A stretch of DNA of 64,000 bases from Pezicula radicicola (Eukaryota > Ascomycota > Leotiomycetes > Helotiales > Dermateaceae): NCBI GenBank assembly GCA_003008705.1, contig PDUO01000038.1, positions 124,001 through 188,000 on the forward strand. Reading direction: 5' to 3'. Both the position numbers and the translations under genes were made by a program. Shown piece by piece: positions 47,901-59,451 of this stretch; the first letter of the stretch is position 1, and every line of letters begins with the position of its first letter. The notes below the pieces were generated by a model. The model was not told the origin of the DNA. It saw nothing but the letters and a program-made list of their open reading frames with translations, and ran no database searches.

Positions 47901-48682
47901 CAAGGCCAACGCCATCAACCATTAGACAAGCCCCGACACCCAAGATTGGAACGGGTACTCATACCCCCGTAGCACCTGGGAATCGGAGCCCAAAACGATC
48001 AATCTATACCACTGCAGCCAGTAGGCCTCGGCCAATTATGTCACCGCGTCAACACTTCCAATCCGTCCCCAATTTCAACAAAATGTCTATAGATGGCACT
48101 CTCCTAGGTGGGCAAAATCGGCCACGCATGCGTCACCGACGTTCTTCGCTTGATATGGGAATGTCAGAGCTCGGTGCAGGTGATCCAAATAATATGTTCG
48201 GTGCTGTATCCAGTAGTTTCGCCACACAAATGGCCATGGCTACAGGCATGGGAAAGAGACAAAGTCGAGAAGAGACGGAGGGCATGATGGGCAGACTCAT
48301 GTTGGCGCGTATGAAGACGCTTGAAGAGGGTTTCCAGGAGGTTGTACGTGAGTTCCGAACAATGAATAATTCGAGGGCCAATACGACAAACGCGAATAGT
48401 CCTGTCGACACTGGCGGTAGCGAGCATGCAGCCCATCAAGAAAAAATGCGGCGAAAGAAGGAGAAGGGGAAACAGAAACTCAGTGCGACTGGAAGCCGCC
48501 CTGTGAGTCGTGCGAGCATGAGAGATTTTGCGGTCATGAATAAGGGCAAAGGGAAGGAAAATAAAACGTCAGGAGAGGCCCAGAAAAGGCAGGATGATAA
48601 AGTTCCCGGACAGGACGGGGAGATTTCTGAGGCTGAGGACGCGCCTTTGGAGATGTATATCAGCAAGGGAAACTCGTTATAA
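44964..48682 (+). CDS. YVC1: Vacuolar TRP-type cation channel (Yvc1-like)
   Basis: Three exons, 44964-45273, 45327-47813 and 47865-48682, with introns of 53 and 51 nt, give 1204 residues. The first junction rebuilds AAHLDSIPVYNLTHAIRL, a conserved block of fungal TRP channels. An acidic tract (Asp/Glu-rich, about residues 50-90) precedes a cytosolic domain, then six hydrophobic helices between about residues 380 and 620 with a pore region near MGFTPAAWEAW. The C-terminal 550 residues are polar, Ser/Arg-rich, with an acidic patch (DDGDDELLTNDDNDDEG), and a coiled-coil-like end. Yeast Yvc1 releases vacuolar Ca2+ on hyperosmotic shock. The second intron is a multiple of three with no stop and could be retained. 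The long C-terminus exceeds the yeast protein (675 residues), as is usual in filamentous fungi. Confidence 0.92.
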
Positions 48683-49098
48683 GGTAGGGGTAGGAAATGG
48701 GAATTGTGGTAATATGGTCGTAGGAATGACTGTGGGGAATATGGCGTTTTTTTTAACCGGTTGTGATTCTCCCATCGCACCATTTTGCTATCGTCGGATT
48801 TTTGATTTTATGCATTTGAGATACCATTGTCTGCAAGCAAGCGTTGCGAAACAGTCACATACACGCATTTGGTTCTTGTCGTTTCTAGTTTCTTAGTTTT
48901 CTGCTTTTGGCCGGGTTGTCGGATTTAGTTTTTGCTTTCTATCATATGGTTTGGTTCAGAGTATAGTGGTTGTAGAAAAGACAAATGGTGACTAAGAGTA
49001 GAGTGAGATTAGGGAAGACAAGAGTAGATGTTAATCAAATGAAATATATACGTTATACGTATATAAACGCAACTTTAGTAACGCGCAAAGTGCGACGA

Positions 49099-49127
49099 TT
49101 AAGTTACCCAAATCAATTAAGTTACTG
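49099..49127 (+). repeat. 18-bp repeat family, short copy (locus C)
   Basis: About one and a half units (ttaagttacccaaatcaa and following bases) match the arrays at 828-890 and 43999-44131. Confidence 0.55.
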
Positions 49128-49625
49128 TACTTCGATAAATAACTGTTTACAGTTACCGCTTAGGCAAAGTCACGTATGAAATTCTCTTGTAAATGTTCTA
49201 GTTTCCAGTTGAAGTTAGACTAAAGACTGTCAGCAATTAGGTTTACTAGACAATTCTCTACCTAATTTTCTATAGGCAATCCTCAATAAGTCATTATGTA
49301 TAGAAATAACTAGTAACTACCATCAGCCTTTTGTAAGTTGTAAAGATATATTTTAAGAAGCAAATGTGCATTCTGCAATGGCATTTGATCGCTCTATTTC
49401 TTAAACTACATCATAGTCAGTGTTAAATTTCGAATAGAAAGGCCGTAGAGAAATATATAATAAATTGTTGCGTTGAACCCTCGGCCAAGACAAACGCCAC
49501 CAAAGGTTCTCTAAGTGTGGTAACATTAAGTTCATTACAAGTATTAGCCTTTTGGGGATAGACGATTGGTGCTTAAGACAGCGGGAGCTTTACACAGGAA
49601 GAAACCAGCAAGAGAGCAGGACCTA

Positions 49626-49645
49626 CAGTACAGTACAGTACAGTA
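49626..49645 (+). repeat. 5-bp microsatellite
   Basis: Four exact copies of cagta lie here, flanked by one degenerate unit on each side. Confidence 0.85.
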
Positions 49646-50174
49646 GTGCTCCTTAAGACACATCGCATCCTTAACACTTAAACGGTCGAGATTCAGCCCC
49701 CAAAACTTGAGGCTCAAACAGAATCCCAAAGACCAAGATTCCTGGCATGAAAGTATTCCTTGTCGGTTTCTCGATTAAGCTTTTTCCAACGGCCTTCTAG
49801 ATCAAACTCTATATACCCTTTTGGGTGTGATCCTGCTCGCTTACCCCGTTGCAAATCTTGGGACTCATCTCCTTTTCCACTTTGCCGAGAAGTAAAGTTT
49901 TTCGGTTTACCGATACGCGTTATTGCAAGTCCATAGCCCATTAATTATGCTTCTTATATGGGGGTCTCCTTCAATTGCCGGCTGTGCAATCCCTTTCAAT
50001 TTCCGGAGTGAGCGAACGAGGAGTCTCTTCGCGAGACTTCGACACTTGCCGACCACCCCGGAGAGACATGTGGTTCAGAATGATACTTGTATAAGTATCA
50101 TACGTGTAACCACAACTGATCATGTGTCATCACTCACCCACCACAGTCTTTCTTTAAAAAATAGTGATTTCAAA

Positions 50175-51875
50175 ATGTCTTTTTTTCGCAGTGTCCTCGT
50201 CAATACTTTGCTTGCATCCACAGCCAATGCTCTAACATGGACATCCTACGGTACCAACCTCGAGTGCTCGTCCTTGGAAGTGCCTCTTGAATATGGCTCC
50301 ACCACCTCAACAGATAAAGCCTCTATAGCACTTGTCAGATACAATGCAACTGTAGACTCTAGCGCTCGTCTAGGCTCACTACTCGTCAATCCAGGTGGCC
50401 CTGGTGCTTCAGGCGTAAATTTCGTTACTGCTGGTGCTGGAGCAGCGGTTTCCGTATTGAGTGGAGGATTATACGATGTTATTGGATTTGACCCACGAGG
50501 TGTTGGAGCAACTACGCCGTTACTAGAGTGTTTCCCTAACGCGAGTGCTGAATACGAATTCGCGAGCGCTTTCCCATCGGGGCCGAATTTGTTCCTTGGG
50601 ACTTTCAGCAACTCTTCTTTCGATGCTGCCATTACAGCAAATATTTCGGCTTTCGATGTTGCGACAAAAGGACTTGCCGATGCTTGTGTAGCTCAGGCTT
50701 CCAGTGCTCTTTTCACTTCTTCTGCCCAATATGTTGCTCGCGATATGGCTGCTATTGTTGGTGCTTTGGATGGAACAGATGCGAAGCTCAACTACTGGGG
50801 TTTCTCATACGGCACTATCCTCCTCGCAGAATTCATCCAGCAATTCCCAGATCGCGTGGGAAGAATGATCGCAGACGGTGTCTTCGACTCGAAGGCCAAC
50901 GCCGAGACCTACGTCGCACAGTTGCCAAACGACCAGGTCAGCATCCGAGATTCTCTTAATGATTTTGCCAACTTCTGCACTGAGGCCGGTAGTGCTGGAT
51001 GTCCATTTTCCGTTGCTCCCACAGGAGTAACAGGGGATCTCGCAACACGAATGGACAATATGCTCGCTGACTACTTCAACAACCCACTCGTAAGCTCCGG
51101 CATAACCATAAGTCTCGACATCATAAACCCAGTCCTCACTTCCCTCCTCCGGGTCCCCACAACATGGCAAACCCTCGCAAATGTTCTCGCACCCCTAGAA
51201 CTCCGAAACGCAACTGCCCTCATCACATTACTGAGTTCGCTAGCCGATACAGCACCAACCGACGGCTCAGCAGCAGGCGTAGGAACACTATCAGTTAACC
51301 CACTCCAATGTGTCGACAACGCAGCCTCAAGCTCCGTAACCCTAGATACAGTAGTCAACCTCACGAAATCCATTTCCATTTCCGAAGACACACCACTCCT
51401 TAACGCAGGCCTAACACCCATAACATTCTGCCGCAACTTCCCGGATACCCGGCCCCTAGTAGCGAATCTAGGAGCATCAAAAATGTCAGAAACAGATACG
51501 ATATTATCAGCAGCCGGAACACCAATCCTCATAATATCAGCCGAACACGATCCAACAACTCCCCTAAAATCAGCTCAAGCACTAAGAGCTATGCTTCCTA
51601 ATTCCTCAAAATTGGCTGTTAGGGGTGGTAGTGGTCATACAACTGTTTCTCGTGTTAGTCTTGGATTGGCTGAGGTTGTTTCAACTTTCTTTGTTAATGG
51701 GACTATGCCCAGTGATAATGCATTTTTTGCTGTTGATCAGGAGGTTTTTCCAGCTGGTGTTACGGATTCTAATTTGGTTACTCCGGCTGTTTTTAATGGG
51801 ACTTATTCTACTACTCAGCAGGGGTTTTTGGAGGCAGTTTATGGCATTGGGATTGCCTTTTTGGCGATTGCTTGA
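50175..51875 (+). CDS. Secreted serine peptidase/hydrolase, TAP-like (S33 alpha/beta hydrolase)
   Basis: A single 566-codon frame with no intron. The start at 50175 gives a typical signal peptide of about 19 residues ending near ANALTW; an upstream in-frame Met at 49923 would hide it. The alpha/beta hydrolase core shows NPGGPGASG (oxyanion hole), a nucleophile GFSYGT, and the TAP-like C-terminal domain with acid EHDPTTPL and His in GSGHTT. This is the layout of tripeptidyl-aminopeptidase-like S33 enzymes, which trim peptides outside the cell. Several N-x-S/T sites fit secretion. Intact; no cluster context. Confidence 0.88.
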   Translation: MSFFRSVLVNTLLASTANALTWTSYGTNLECSSLEVPLEYGSTTSTDKASIALVRYNATVDSSARLGSLLVNPGGPGASGVNFVTAGAGAAVSVLSGGLYDVIGFDPRGVGATTPLLECFPNASAEYEFASAFPSGPNLFLGTFSNSSFDAAITANISAFDVATKGLADACVAQASSALFTSSAQYVARDMAAIVGALDGTDAKLNYWGFSYGTILLAEFIQQFPDRVGRMIADGVFDSKANAETYVAQLPNDQVSIRDSLNDFANFCTEAGSAGCPFSVAPTGVTGDLATRMDNMLADYFNNPLVSSGITISLDIINPVLTSLLRVPTTWQTLANVLAPLELRNATALITLLSSLADTAPTDGSAAGVGTLSVNPLQCVDNAASSSVTLDTVVNLTKSISISEDTPLLNAGLTPITFCRNFPDTRPLVANLGASKMSETDTILSAAGTPILIISAEHDPTTPLKSAQALRAMLPNSSKLAVRGGSGHTTVSRVSLGLAEVVSTFFVNGTMPSDNAFFAVDQEVFPAGVTDSNLVTPAVFNGTYSTTQQGFLEAVYGIGIAFLAIA

Positions 51876-53064
51876 GTTTTGTTTTTTGTTTTAACTTCGT
51901 AGTGTTCTTAATTAGTAGAAAATAAGATAGTATATTGGAAAGAAAGATATTTTCTTGAAATTAGCTTGTATGTTTCTACTTTTGTGTAGTTATAAACATG
52001 TTTTAAGTGCAAGAAAAAATTATTAACTTAACAGGATGGACCCTTTTTTTTTCTAGAATGTGTTGTGCTAATGCCTATCTAAGTTATTACTTAGTTTAGT
52101 AGAAGGGCAGACTTCTAAGATTCCTTGTAGGTAGGCTTTATCCTTATAAGCGATAAACTCTAAAGGTAATATATTACTTACAGGTAGACATAGGAAGGTT
52201 GGAAACTTATAAGAACTTCATTTAGTGCTTAGTGACTGTGGAGTTATAAAGATACTATTTTTTAAACTCTAGGTAATTATAGGTTTTACCTCCGCAAATT
52301 GTGTTTAAAATCCTAATCCAAGTCGTGTATTTTATTATATACTAACGACTAGTTCAATATCAATCATGTTAATAACTAGGTTTATGGAGAGTTTCTGTCG
52401 CTCTGAACATAAGTCCTCTTTTGGTTTGTGGCCTTTGATAGAGAAATGATTCTTTTGCTTCGTTGTATGTTAAGATATACTATTGTGTTTCTTATTACCG
52501 AAGGTAGGAATGAGCTGTAACCTAGATGTCTCTATACTTCGCACAACACTCACCAGACTACCTAGCTAAGAAGAATACCTCTGGATTTTAGAGAATAACT
52601 AAGGTAAACAGCAGAAATGAGATTGTTTTAAAACAATAGTAAATCCAGGGAAATTATGCCCTAACATATTAGGTTACGGAACGGGTCGCGGCATTCCTCG
52701 CCTGGCTCGCTTGCATAGCGACGACCGATTGCAACCTCCCTATCATGCCATAATTTCCTCCTCGGCCTCATTGGCGGTTGGCCTAATCGCCGACTCAAGG
52801 ACCAACTCTTGGGATCTAATCGCCGATTATGAAGTAAGGCGAGACTGAGATAGTGAGAGTATTTCAACCTAGATGCCGTTTGTTTGTTTGCACTATCAGC
52901 ATTCACTCTTAATGGTTTACAACTCGTGCCTGTCTTCCTTTGGAAGCTACTTGATCGCACCTTCAAAATTCATTCTTCAACCTTGAACTTCTTGAAGCAT
53001 TCCATTCTCATTCTCTCGTTGTTTATACAAACCTTTAGACGCAGTTAAGGTACAAGATACTCCA
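51876..53064. other. AT-rich intergenic region
   Basis: The first 780 bases are TA-rich and look RIP-affected. From 52665 to 52850 the sequence turns GC-richer, with a repeated ctaatcgccga 11-mer (near 52782 and 52817). No gene is supported; the last 100 bases should be the promoter of the MFS gene. Confidence 0.4.
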
Positions 53065-54734
53065 ATGTCTGACTCGTCTAACGCGGGCGGGTCTCCTCTT
53101 ATGGAGGGCCCCGTCAACGGCGCCATTGACGACAAGTCCACCCCCAACGGCACATCAGATATAGAGAAGACTGCCGCAGAAGCTAAGGCCGACACAGATG
53201 CAACTCATACCATCACCGGTCTACGCTGGATCCTGGTGTGCGTCCCTCTCTACGTATCCATCTTTGTCTACGGTCTCGATGCTACTATTGCCGCTGATGT
53301 TCAATCACCCATCGTTGAAGCCTTTGGCCACGTCGAGCAACTTGCCTGGATTGGCTTCGGTTTCCCACTCGGGTCCGTTGCAGTCATCTCTCTTTGTGGC
53401 GTCATGTACACAAAATTCAACATGAAGTGGTCTTATATCGCCTCACTGGTCGTATTTGAGGTAGGCTCTTGTCTTTGCGGTGCCGCTCCCAACATGGGTG
53501 CTCTCATTGTCGGTCGTGTTATTGCTAGTGCTGGAGGAAGCGGGCTATACATGGGTTGTCTGAATCTCTTCATATCCTTTACCAGCCCTCAAGAGCGCGG
53601 TACTTATATCACTGGAACTGGTATCTCGTGGGGTGTTGGTGCTGTACTTGGCCCTGTCATTGGAGGCTGCTTCACAAGTTCCTCGGTGACATGGCGATTT
53701 GCCTTCTACGTCAACCTGATCATTGCTGCAGTCTTCACGCCGCCTACTCTTTTCGCATTGCCGTCAGTTAATCCCTCACCTGGGGTCTCCATCATAGATC
53801 GACTGAAAAAGATTGACTTCCTGGGCTTGCTTCCTGGCATTGGTGTCTGGGTCTGCTTCACCATGGCTTTTACTATGGCTGGTGGGCAGTGGCCATGGGA
53901 TGACGGCCGTACTATCGGTACAATAGTTGTCTTCGCTGTTCTTTTCGTTTTGTGGGCCATCCAGCAAACCTTCTGCATTCTCACTACTGCCGAAGACCGA
54001 TCCATCCCTGTTCAGCTTCTTCAGCATCGATCACAAATTCTCCTCTATATGGCAACATCTTCCACCATCACCTCCCTCTTCATCGTCGTCTACTACATTC
54101 CCATCTACTTCCAGTTCGTTCACGGCGACACTGCTCTTGAGGCGGCTGTCCGTTTATTGCCATACATTGCTGTCACTGTCACGTTGAACCTTGGTTCAGG
54201 CCATCTCCTCTCCAAGGTCAAGTACTACAAGCCGATCTATGTCGTATCTGGTGTCTTCATCATCCTCGGGGGTTGCTTGCTCACAGCGTACCTGGATCCC
54301 TCCACGAGTGAAGGCTACATCTATGGTTTCACAATTCTGACGGCTGTGGGTTCTGGTCTCACACTTCAAGTCGGTTACGCAGTCGCTAGTCTGAAAGCTC
54401 ATGGACAAGAAGGTGGAGCTCTCGCCTTGCAGAACATTGCCCAGATTGGAGGATCTGTCATCGCACTCGTTATCGCCGGCCAAGTCTTTCAATCTTACGC
54501 AGTGCGAGACCTCAGTAAAGTACTGGCAGGACGGGATATACGAAAACTGACATCCATAGCATTGTTGCTGGTGCTCAGAGCCAGTTGTTTCAGCAGCTGG
54601 ATGGGACACTTAAGGAACAGGCTACACTGGCTATCACCAAGGCTATGCAGAGGTCTTTCATTCTGGTCTGTGTGGGAGGCGGCGTTCACCTCATCGTTAG
54701 TCTCTTGATGAAGCGAGAGAAGCTCTTTGACTAG
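53065..54734 (+). CDS. MFS efflux transporter (DHA2/14-TM type) with a C-terminal frameshift
   Basis: An intronless frame from 53065 encodes a polar N-terminus of about 45 residues and then closely spaced hydrophobic helices, with VYGLDATIAADVQSPI (TM1) and VGRVIASAGGSGLYMG (TM4) as in fungal toxin- or metabolite-efflux MFS pumps. Near 54533-54535 one G appears missing from a G-run: the frame on the track changes to unrelated sequence ending at 54708, while the next frame continues with DIHSIVAGAQSQLFQQLDG and a last helix to a TAG at 54732-54734. The feature end follows that second frame. Read literally the protein lacks the last TM. It heads a run of four damaged tailoring genes. One-base loss in a homopolymer could also be a sequencing error. 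Confidence 0.8.
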
Positions 54735-55522
54735 ACATTCAGGGTGTTAAGGTTGACGCTTACTCTTAAGTCTGACGACTTATTGTGTCCCTGGCTTTGC
54801 ATGAGCCGTCATCGTAAATGGTGACGATTTAGTTTGAAGAAATTTGAACCAAGGTGTTATGCTATCTATTAAGACTAGGCTTGAAAGGTTCATCATAAGT
54901 ATTGATGACTGATTGATTAGATTTTGGGCGTATGAGTATATGGATGTCAAGATTCAGGGCAACTCATTTCCAAAAGGAGATCTTACCCCGTCGACAATAT
55001 TTTGCATCGAGATTCAAGCAACATGTACTGTGCCTCTTAGCTGCATCCGCGGATGTGTCTCCCGAGTTTTTATCAAGTTTGACACGGATCAGCAATTAAA
55101 TATCCCGCAATATGCTTTGCTGCTATAACATCGAAACTTAAAAATCCGATTGGGCAATAACTTTGTTACCTGCTCTTATACTCCGCATTAATCCGTAGGT
55201 TGTAAACAAAAAATTTATAGAATATGATTAACTTGGTTTATGGACTGTACTGTAAAATGCTCATATTTAAGTTTAAATACTGCTGAGTCAAACAAAACAA
55301 AAGGTACTTGAATTCTTCGAAATTCTTCAAGCCTAGTAGAGATAACGTTTAATTATTCTGTTTTTGACTAATATTTCATAACCTTGGGATAAGTCTGAAT
55401 TGTACTTGTACACGCCAAGATTGTGTACGTAATGGGGGGAATGAACAGGTTAAGCGAGCAACCTTAATTGGACCTCACTATTCTCTGAGGTAAGGTACCT
55501 CATTCATCAAGTCACTCTATAA
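54735..55522. other. AT-rich spacer between convergent genes
   Basis: The gap lies between the 3' ends of the MFS and P450 genes. I see AT-rich sequence only, without a supportable gene. Confidence 0.4.
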
Positions 55523-57360
55523 TTACAACACCTCTCTTTTTCGAAGGTGAACATTGAAGTTGAACTGAGGAACGAACCATCTGTTTTGAACTTCCCACAT
55601 CTCTTTTGTGTTGATGGGTTCGATCTACAGTAATAGTATTTAGCATGCTTTCAAGTCCGAAACAGATTTCGGGATGCACATACGTCAAATGCCTGTATGA
55701 GAGTCGGAACAAGCTTGTATATCTCAAGGAGTGAGACATGTTTACCTAAACAAGTGCGATGGCCAGCTCCAAACTAACAAATGCCATGAACTGTTAGCAA
55801 GCACCCATGACGTAGAAAAATGGACTTACCGTCAACAGAGCGTTGTCCATCTTTTTGATATGCTCCTCGTCGCCCTCAAGCCATCTCTCAGGTCTCCATT
55901 CATAGGCGTCTTTGCCAAATACGTCCTGATCCCGATGAGATACCCACGCATTCATCCCCACCACAGTGCCTTCTGGAATATACTCTCCGCAAATGGTCAG
56001 TCCTCCCGATGGTACGATACGCTCCAGATTTAGGCCTAAGGGCGGATGGATGCGGCCGGCCTCCTTGATACAGGCGTCAAGATAGGGCAGGCGTCTGCTC
56101 TCCTTCCAAGTCACGATTCGCGACAGGTTACCTACCGCTCAAGCGTCGTCCAATTCGCGACGTAGACTTTCGAGCGTTCTTGGATATGAGACGAGGGTTT
56201 TGAAAATAGTACGCAGCATGATGGCCGTCGTATCGGTTCCAGCCAGGATGTTGGATGAAGTCCAGGCCGGGAGAACCCTAAGCGAATCAACGCTCAGTGA
56301 TAGGCATCTTAAAGGGAGTAGTGAGGCTCACCATTTTGGAATTGATGGGTCCTTGTCCATAGCAGCAAGAAACCTTGACAGGAAACCTTTCTCGTTAACC
56401 TTCTTTCCCTCTGCTCTTTGAACCTCGCGCTGCTCTTGCTGCTTCATGGCAAATCGTACCATGGGAGACCATTTGGCTGGACGTAAGCGCGATACGATCG
56501 AATTTTTGACCCAGAGATAGTCGACCCAGGGCATCTGTCCTACCACCGCTACGTATTCAAACCAATGCCAGATGGAGCGCATGATGCCATCGACGTCCTC
56601 ACCACGCTCTAGAAACCCAAGTCTCGTGGAAAATGTAATTTCACCAATGACATCGAACTGTAAAATCCTCAGCTCGTAGCCTCGTCTATGCGGAGCGACA
56701 AGAGACTAAGGGATGATTTACCGCAAAATATTGAAGCCACAATCCCCAGTTACACACATCGTTGGTTTTCACAAACCGATTGTCCAGCTGCTCCATGAAT
56801 ACTTCAATAGTGGCATCAACAAGCGACTCGAATGACGTCAGGTTCGACATGAAATACACTCCAGCGATAGGCCTTTTCAACATTCTGTGAAGACCCTCAT
56901 CCTGCGTTGCGAAGAGCCCCGGCAGGATCTTGCCTTTAGACTTGGGAAGAATAACATGGTAGAAGGTGGACTAAAAGTCTCGTCCGATCAGCCAGTGGAA
57001 ATAAAATTCCTTCGTCTGCTAGGCCATGACTTACCTTTAACAGAGGATCATGCACCTTATAGATCTTGTCTATCTCAAGGGCACTACCAACGGATATCAT
57101 GTTGGGGCCAAACCGGACCAGTTTGCCATACTTCTTATGAAGACTGATGTGGATATCTTGTGCTATTTGCGTCCATACCAGTAAGCCCGAGGGATATTTG
57201 TGAACTTGGATAAGAACGGACCTGGGACGCGGGACAATCGTAACCATTGCCAACCCAGGTAGCTTGCTAGTGTCAAGGCCGAGCACAGGCGGCAAATGAT
57301 GGAGTCAAGTAAAACATATTTGTGTGTGTATACTTCAACGCCAAAGAATGGGTCGTACAA
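55523..57360 (-). pseudogene. Cytochrome P450 (pisatin-demethylase-like), broken
   Basis: Six exons are traceable: from about 57360 to 57035, 56970-56722, 56657-56332, 56277-55830, 55773-55684 and 55624-55523, with GT-AG introns of 64, 64, 54, 56 and 59 nt. P450 landmarks are all there: a proline-rich hinge VPGPFL, I-helix AGTDTT, K-helix KEAGRIHPP (ExxR-like: EAGR), PERW, and the haem loop FGAGHRTCLG. Breaks: one base lost near 57176-57183, before VWTQIAQ; a TGA at 56139-56141 between the I- and K-helices; and no in-frame ATG at the 5' end (a TTG stands at 57360). Everything downstream is in frame to a normal C-terminus (WFVPQFNFNV). An ER-bound monooxygenase in life; the substrate class suggested by resemblance is aromatic or phytoalexin-like, weak inference. 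Confidence 0.8.
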
Positions 57361-58004
57361 AGAAAGTCTTTTCTATCGATTTGATTATTACTGTAAAAGT
57401 GGGTTTACAGACCAACAGAGAGAGAGAGCTCCTTCAAAATCAGAGCACTTATCGAGCATTACCTTGCACGTGCGGACCCGAGCATGCTATCCACCCTGAA
57501 ATAAACGGCATTCTCCGAAGGCATCCAGCGAGTAAAACGTGCTGCTTATATAGGGTGACAAGCCTTTCAAAGTTTATATGTAAGCGCCAACCTTTGCAAC
57601 GAATTAGATTCTAGTCTAGGACATAGTACTGTAGTAATTGCATTCTCCCTGTCAGTACATGTGAAGTGGCTGGATTAGGTACTCCGTGTATACAGTTACT
57701 TCCACAGTTATTTCCATTCCCCAGTATATACAGTATATGTTAGCTCCCGTCTCCCGTCTTGGCCTCGCTAGCAGCCATCTGCCGGATAACTACGCCGCAA
57801 TCATGCAGCTAAAGATTGACGTGGAGCGTAGCATCCGCTTCTAGCGAGCTTACTCTTACGGCATATTGTAGAATGTGGGACGCTTATTCGGGCTATATTA
57901 ACGATATTAGTCGTAAGTTCAGATCATGTAGAACTCGTCTGATTTGTATAATCTCGATCTATTGAGTGTAGCTTAAGCAGTAAATGATAACTTACAAACC
58001 CTCC
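57361..58004. other. Spacer between P450 and methyltransferase relics
   Basis: The two relics are divergent, so this was probably their shared upstream region. A stretch near 57757-57841 reads as a 30-residue peptide with protein-like composition (through LPDNYAAIMQLKIDVE), possibly the lost N-terminal part of the methyltransferase, but it ends in a stop and cannot be joined with confidence. Confidence 0.35.
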
Positions 58005-58944
58005 TCCGCAGTGGGCAAGATGTTTACACCGCTTGCGATTATCTACCTCGAACATGGTCTATTCGGTCTCGCTATGGTCGGAGGCGGAAGGGTGTTTGGG
58101 GAGGCCCATTTATACGGTAAGTTGCTCATTGTTTTCGACTCTCAACAAAACTGACAACTGGACTCTGGGTAGACTTTCCGTGGTCCTCACTTGATTCGGC
58201 TACTGTTGTAGACGTAGGAGGGGGAATGGGTATGTTTTGTTCTTTCTATTGCCATGTCCACTGGGCACAGTAGCCGTATTTCTGACCAAGATGCAGGCGG
58301 ATTTTGTCTCCAGCTTTCTCACATCTACCCGAATCTGGATTTTGTGATTGAAGACCGTGGTCCAGTTCTCAAACAGGGAGAAAACGAAGTCTGGCCGCGA
58401 GAAAACCCAAATGCACTCAAGCAAGGTCGCGTGAAGTTCGTTCAATACGACTTCTTCGAGGACAACCCCATCAAGAACGCCGCTGTATACTGGCTTCGCT
58501 ACATCATCCACGACTGGTCTGATGACTATTGCATCCGAATTTTTGAAAGGTATCAAATCGGCCATGGGCTCTCAAAGTCGAATTCTCATCTGGTGAGTTT
58601 CCATTCACGCCCTTCTCTCTATCACGATTTACATGATTGGTTATGTGTATATGAAACTGAACGGATGTCTTCAACCGCACAGCGATCAAGTAATGAACAC
58701 TACCACGGGCTGCGCAGAACTGCCCTAGGCCCTAGTGCTACTACTAGCCAACTATGGATATTTCACACGTTATTCCTACACACGCGACTGGTGCGTCATG
58801 TCTGTTATAAACGGAATTGAACGCAAGCCCACCGAGTTCCGCGACCTCGTGGAGCGAGCTGGGCTACATCTAAACAAGATCTGGGACTGCAGGAGTCAAG
58901 TTGGTCTAGTCGAGGTAGTGCTGCCAGACTCCGAGCTTCGGTGA
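58005..58944 (+). pseudogene. SAM-dependent O-methyltransferase (plant/fungal OMT type), broken and N-terminally truncated
   Basis: Four exon pieces: 58005-58116, 58173-58229, 58297-58592 and 58683-58944, with introns of 56, 67 and 90 nt. They rebuild the catalytic half of a methyltransferase_2 enzyme: AHLYDFPWSSL, the SAM motif VVDVGGGMGGF, EDRGPVLKQ, and the RYIIHDWSDDYC segment with the His that activates the acceptor hydroxyl. Breaks: one extra T in a T-run near 58540, after which the right frame is GIKSAMGSQSRILI; and a TAG at 58726-58728 after CAELP. The dimerisation half (about 200 residues) is missing. C-terminal part (GIERKPTEFRDLVERAGL) is normal. It lies next to a P450 and a reductase, the usual set of tailoring enzymes. 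Confidence 0.78.
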
Positions 58945-59451
58945 AAGCTGAAAAGGGAGCTTTTATGGTGAGCTTGAAGAAAGAGGGTACGAATACATCA
59001 CGGCCTTATCACCTAGAATGCCTAGCTACCAAAACAATTCAACGCTCTGCATTCATTTTCCAGACCAAGAAATTTCCTTTCCCTGCTCAGTTCGGTCAAG
59101 CTGTGGTTGTTTTTTCTGCCGGCCTGGTTGAAGAAATGGCGAATTACCTTAACTCGATTGTCTGCGCCTCTTCTCCCCTAAAAATGCCTATGTTGAGGGT
59201 TGTGAATATTCTCTAGGTATTACGAAGTTGCTGTAATCTGAAATTCGGCTGGGCGCCTGGACCCGAGCACTTCGGCAAGAGCTGAATGGTCTAAAGGCCG
59301 ACCCAGAGCACCAAGAGTGGAGAGGACTGAAGTGCAGTCATGTGGCGTATCTTCATCCCTTCCACAACATATTGTAAATTGAACAAAAGTCGCCTTGAAG
59401 TCTTCCAAGCAGCCGAAACAATCCCGATCTTACTTATTTCATCGAACAAAA
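58945..59451. other. Spacer
   Basis: The gap lies between the methyltransferase and reductase relics. An open frame at 58941-59216 has no family resemblance. It should hold the old promoter of the reductase. Confidence 0.35.

Larger units (their letters stand above)
48683..50174. other. Intergenic region, 1.5 kb
   Basis: It holds one short match to the 18-bp repeat family (49099-49127) and a cagta 5-mer repeated four times (49626-49645). The last 250 bases should contain the promoter and 5' UTR of the peptidase gene. No other gene is supported; an in-frame extension of the peptidase to 49923 exists but lacks the signal-peptide character. Confidence 0.45.

Noticed and set aside
49923..50174. 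Upstream extension of the secreted peptidase.
   Set aside because: It has no family character and would bury the signal peptide that starts at 50175.
54515..54559. Introns that might repair the MFS C-terminal shift (donors at 54515 or 54520).
   Set aside because: Their lengths (45 and 40 nt) do not give the needed phase, and they would remove conserved-looking sequence.
55512..55739. Alternative C-terminus for the P450 from the 75-codon frame.
   Set aside because: Using the acceptor ending at 55625 gives a family-like end (WFVPQFNFNV) and a normal stop at 55523, so this frame is a shadow.
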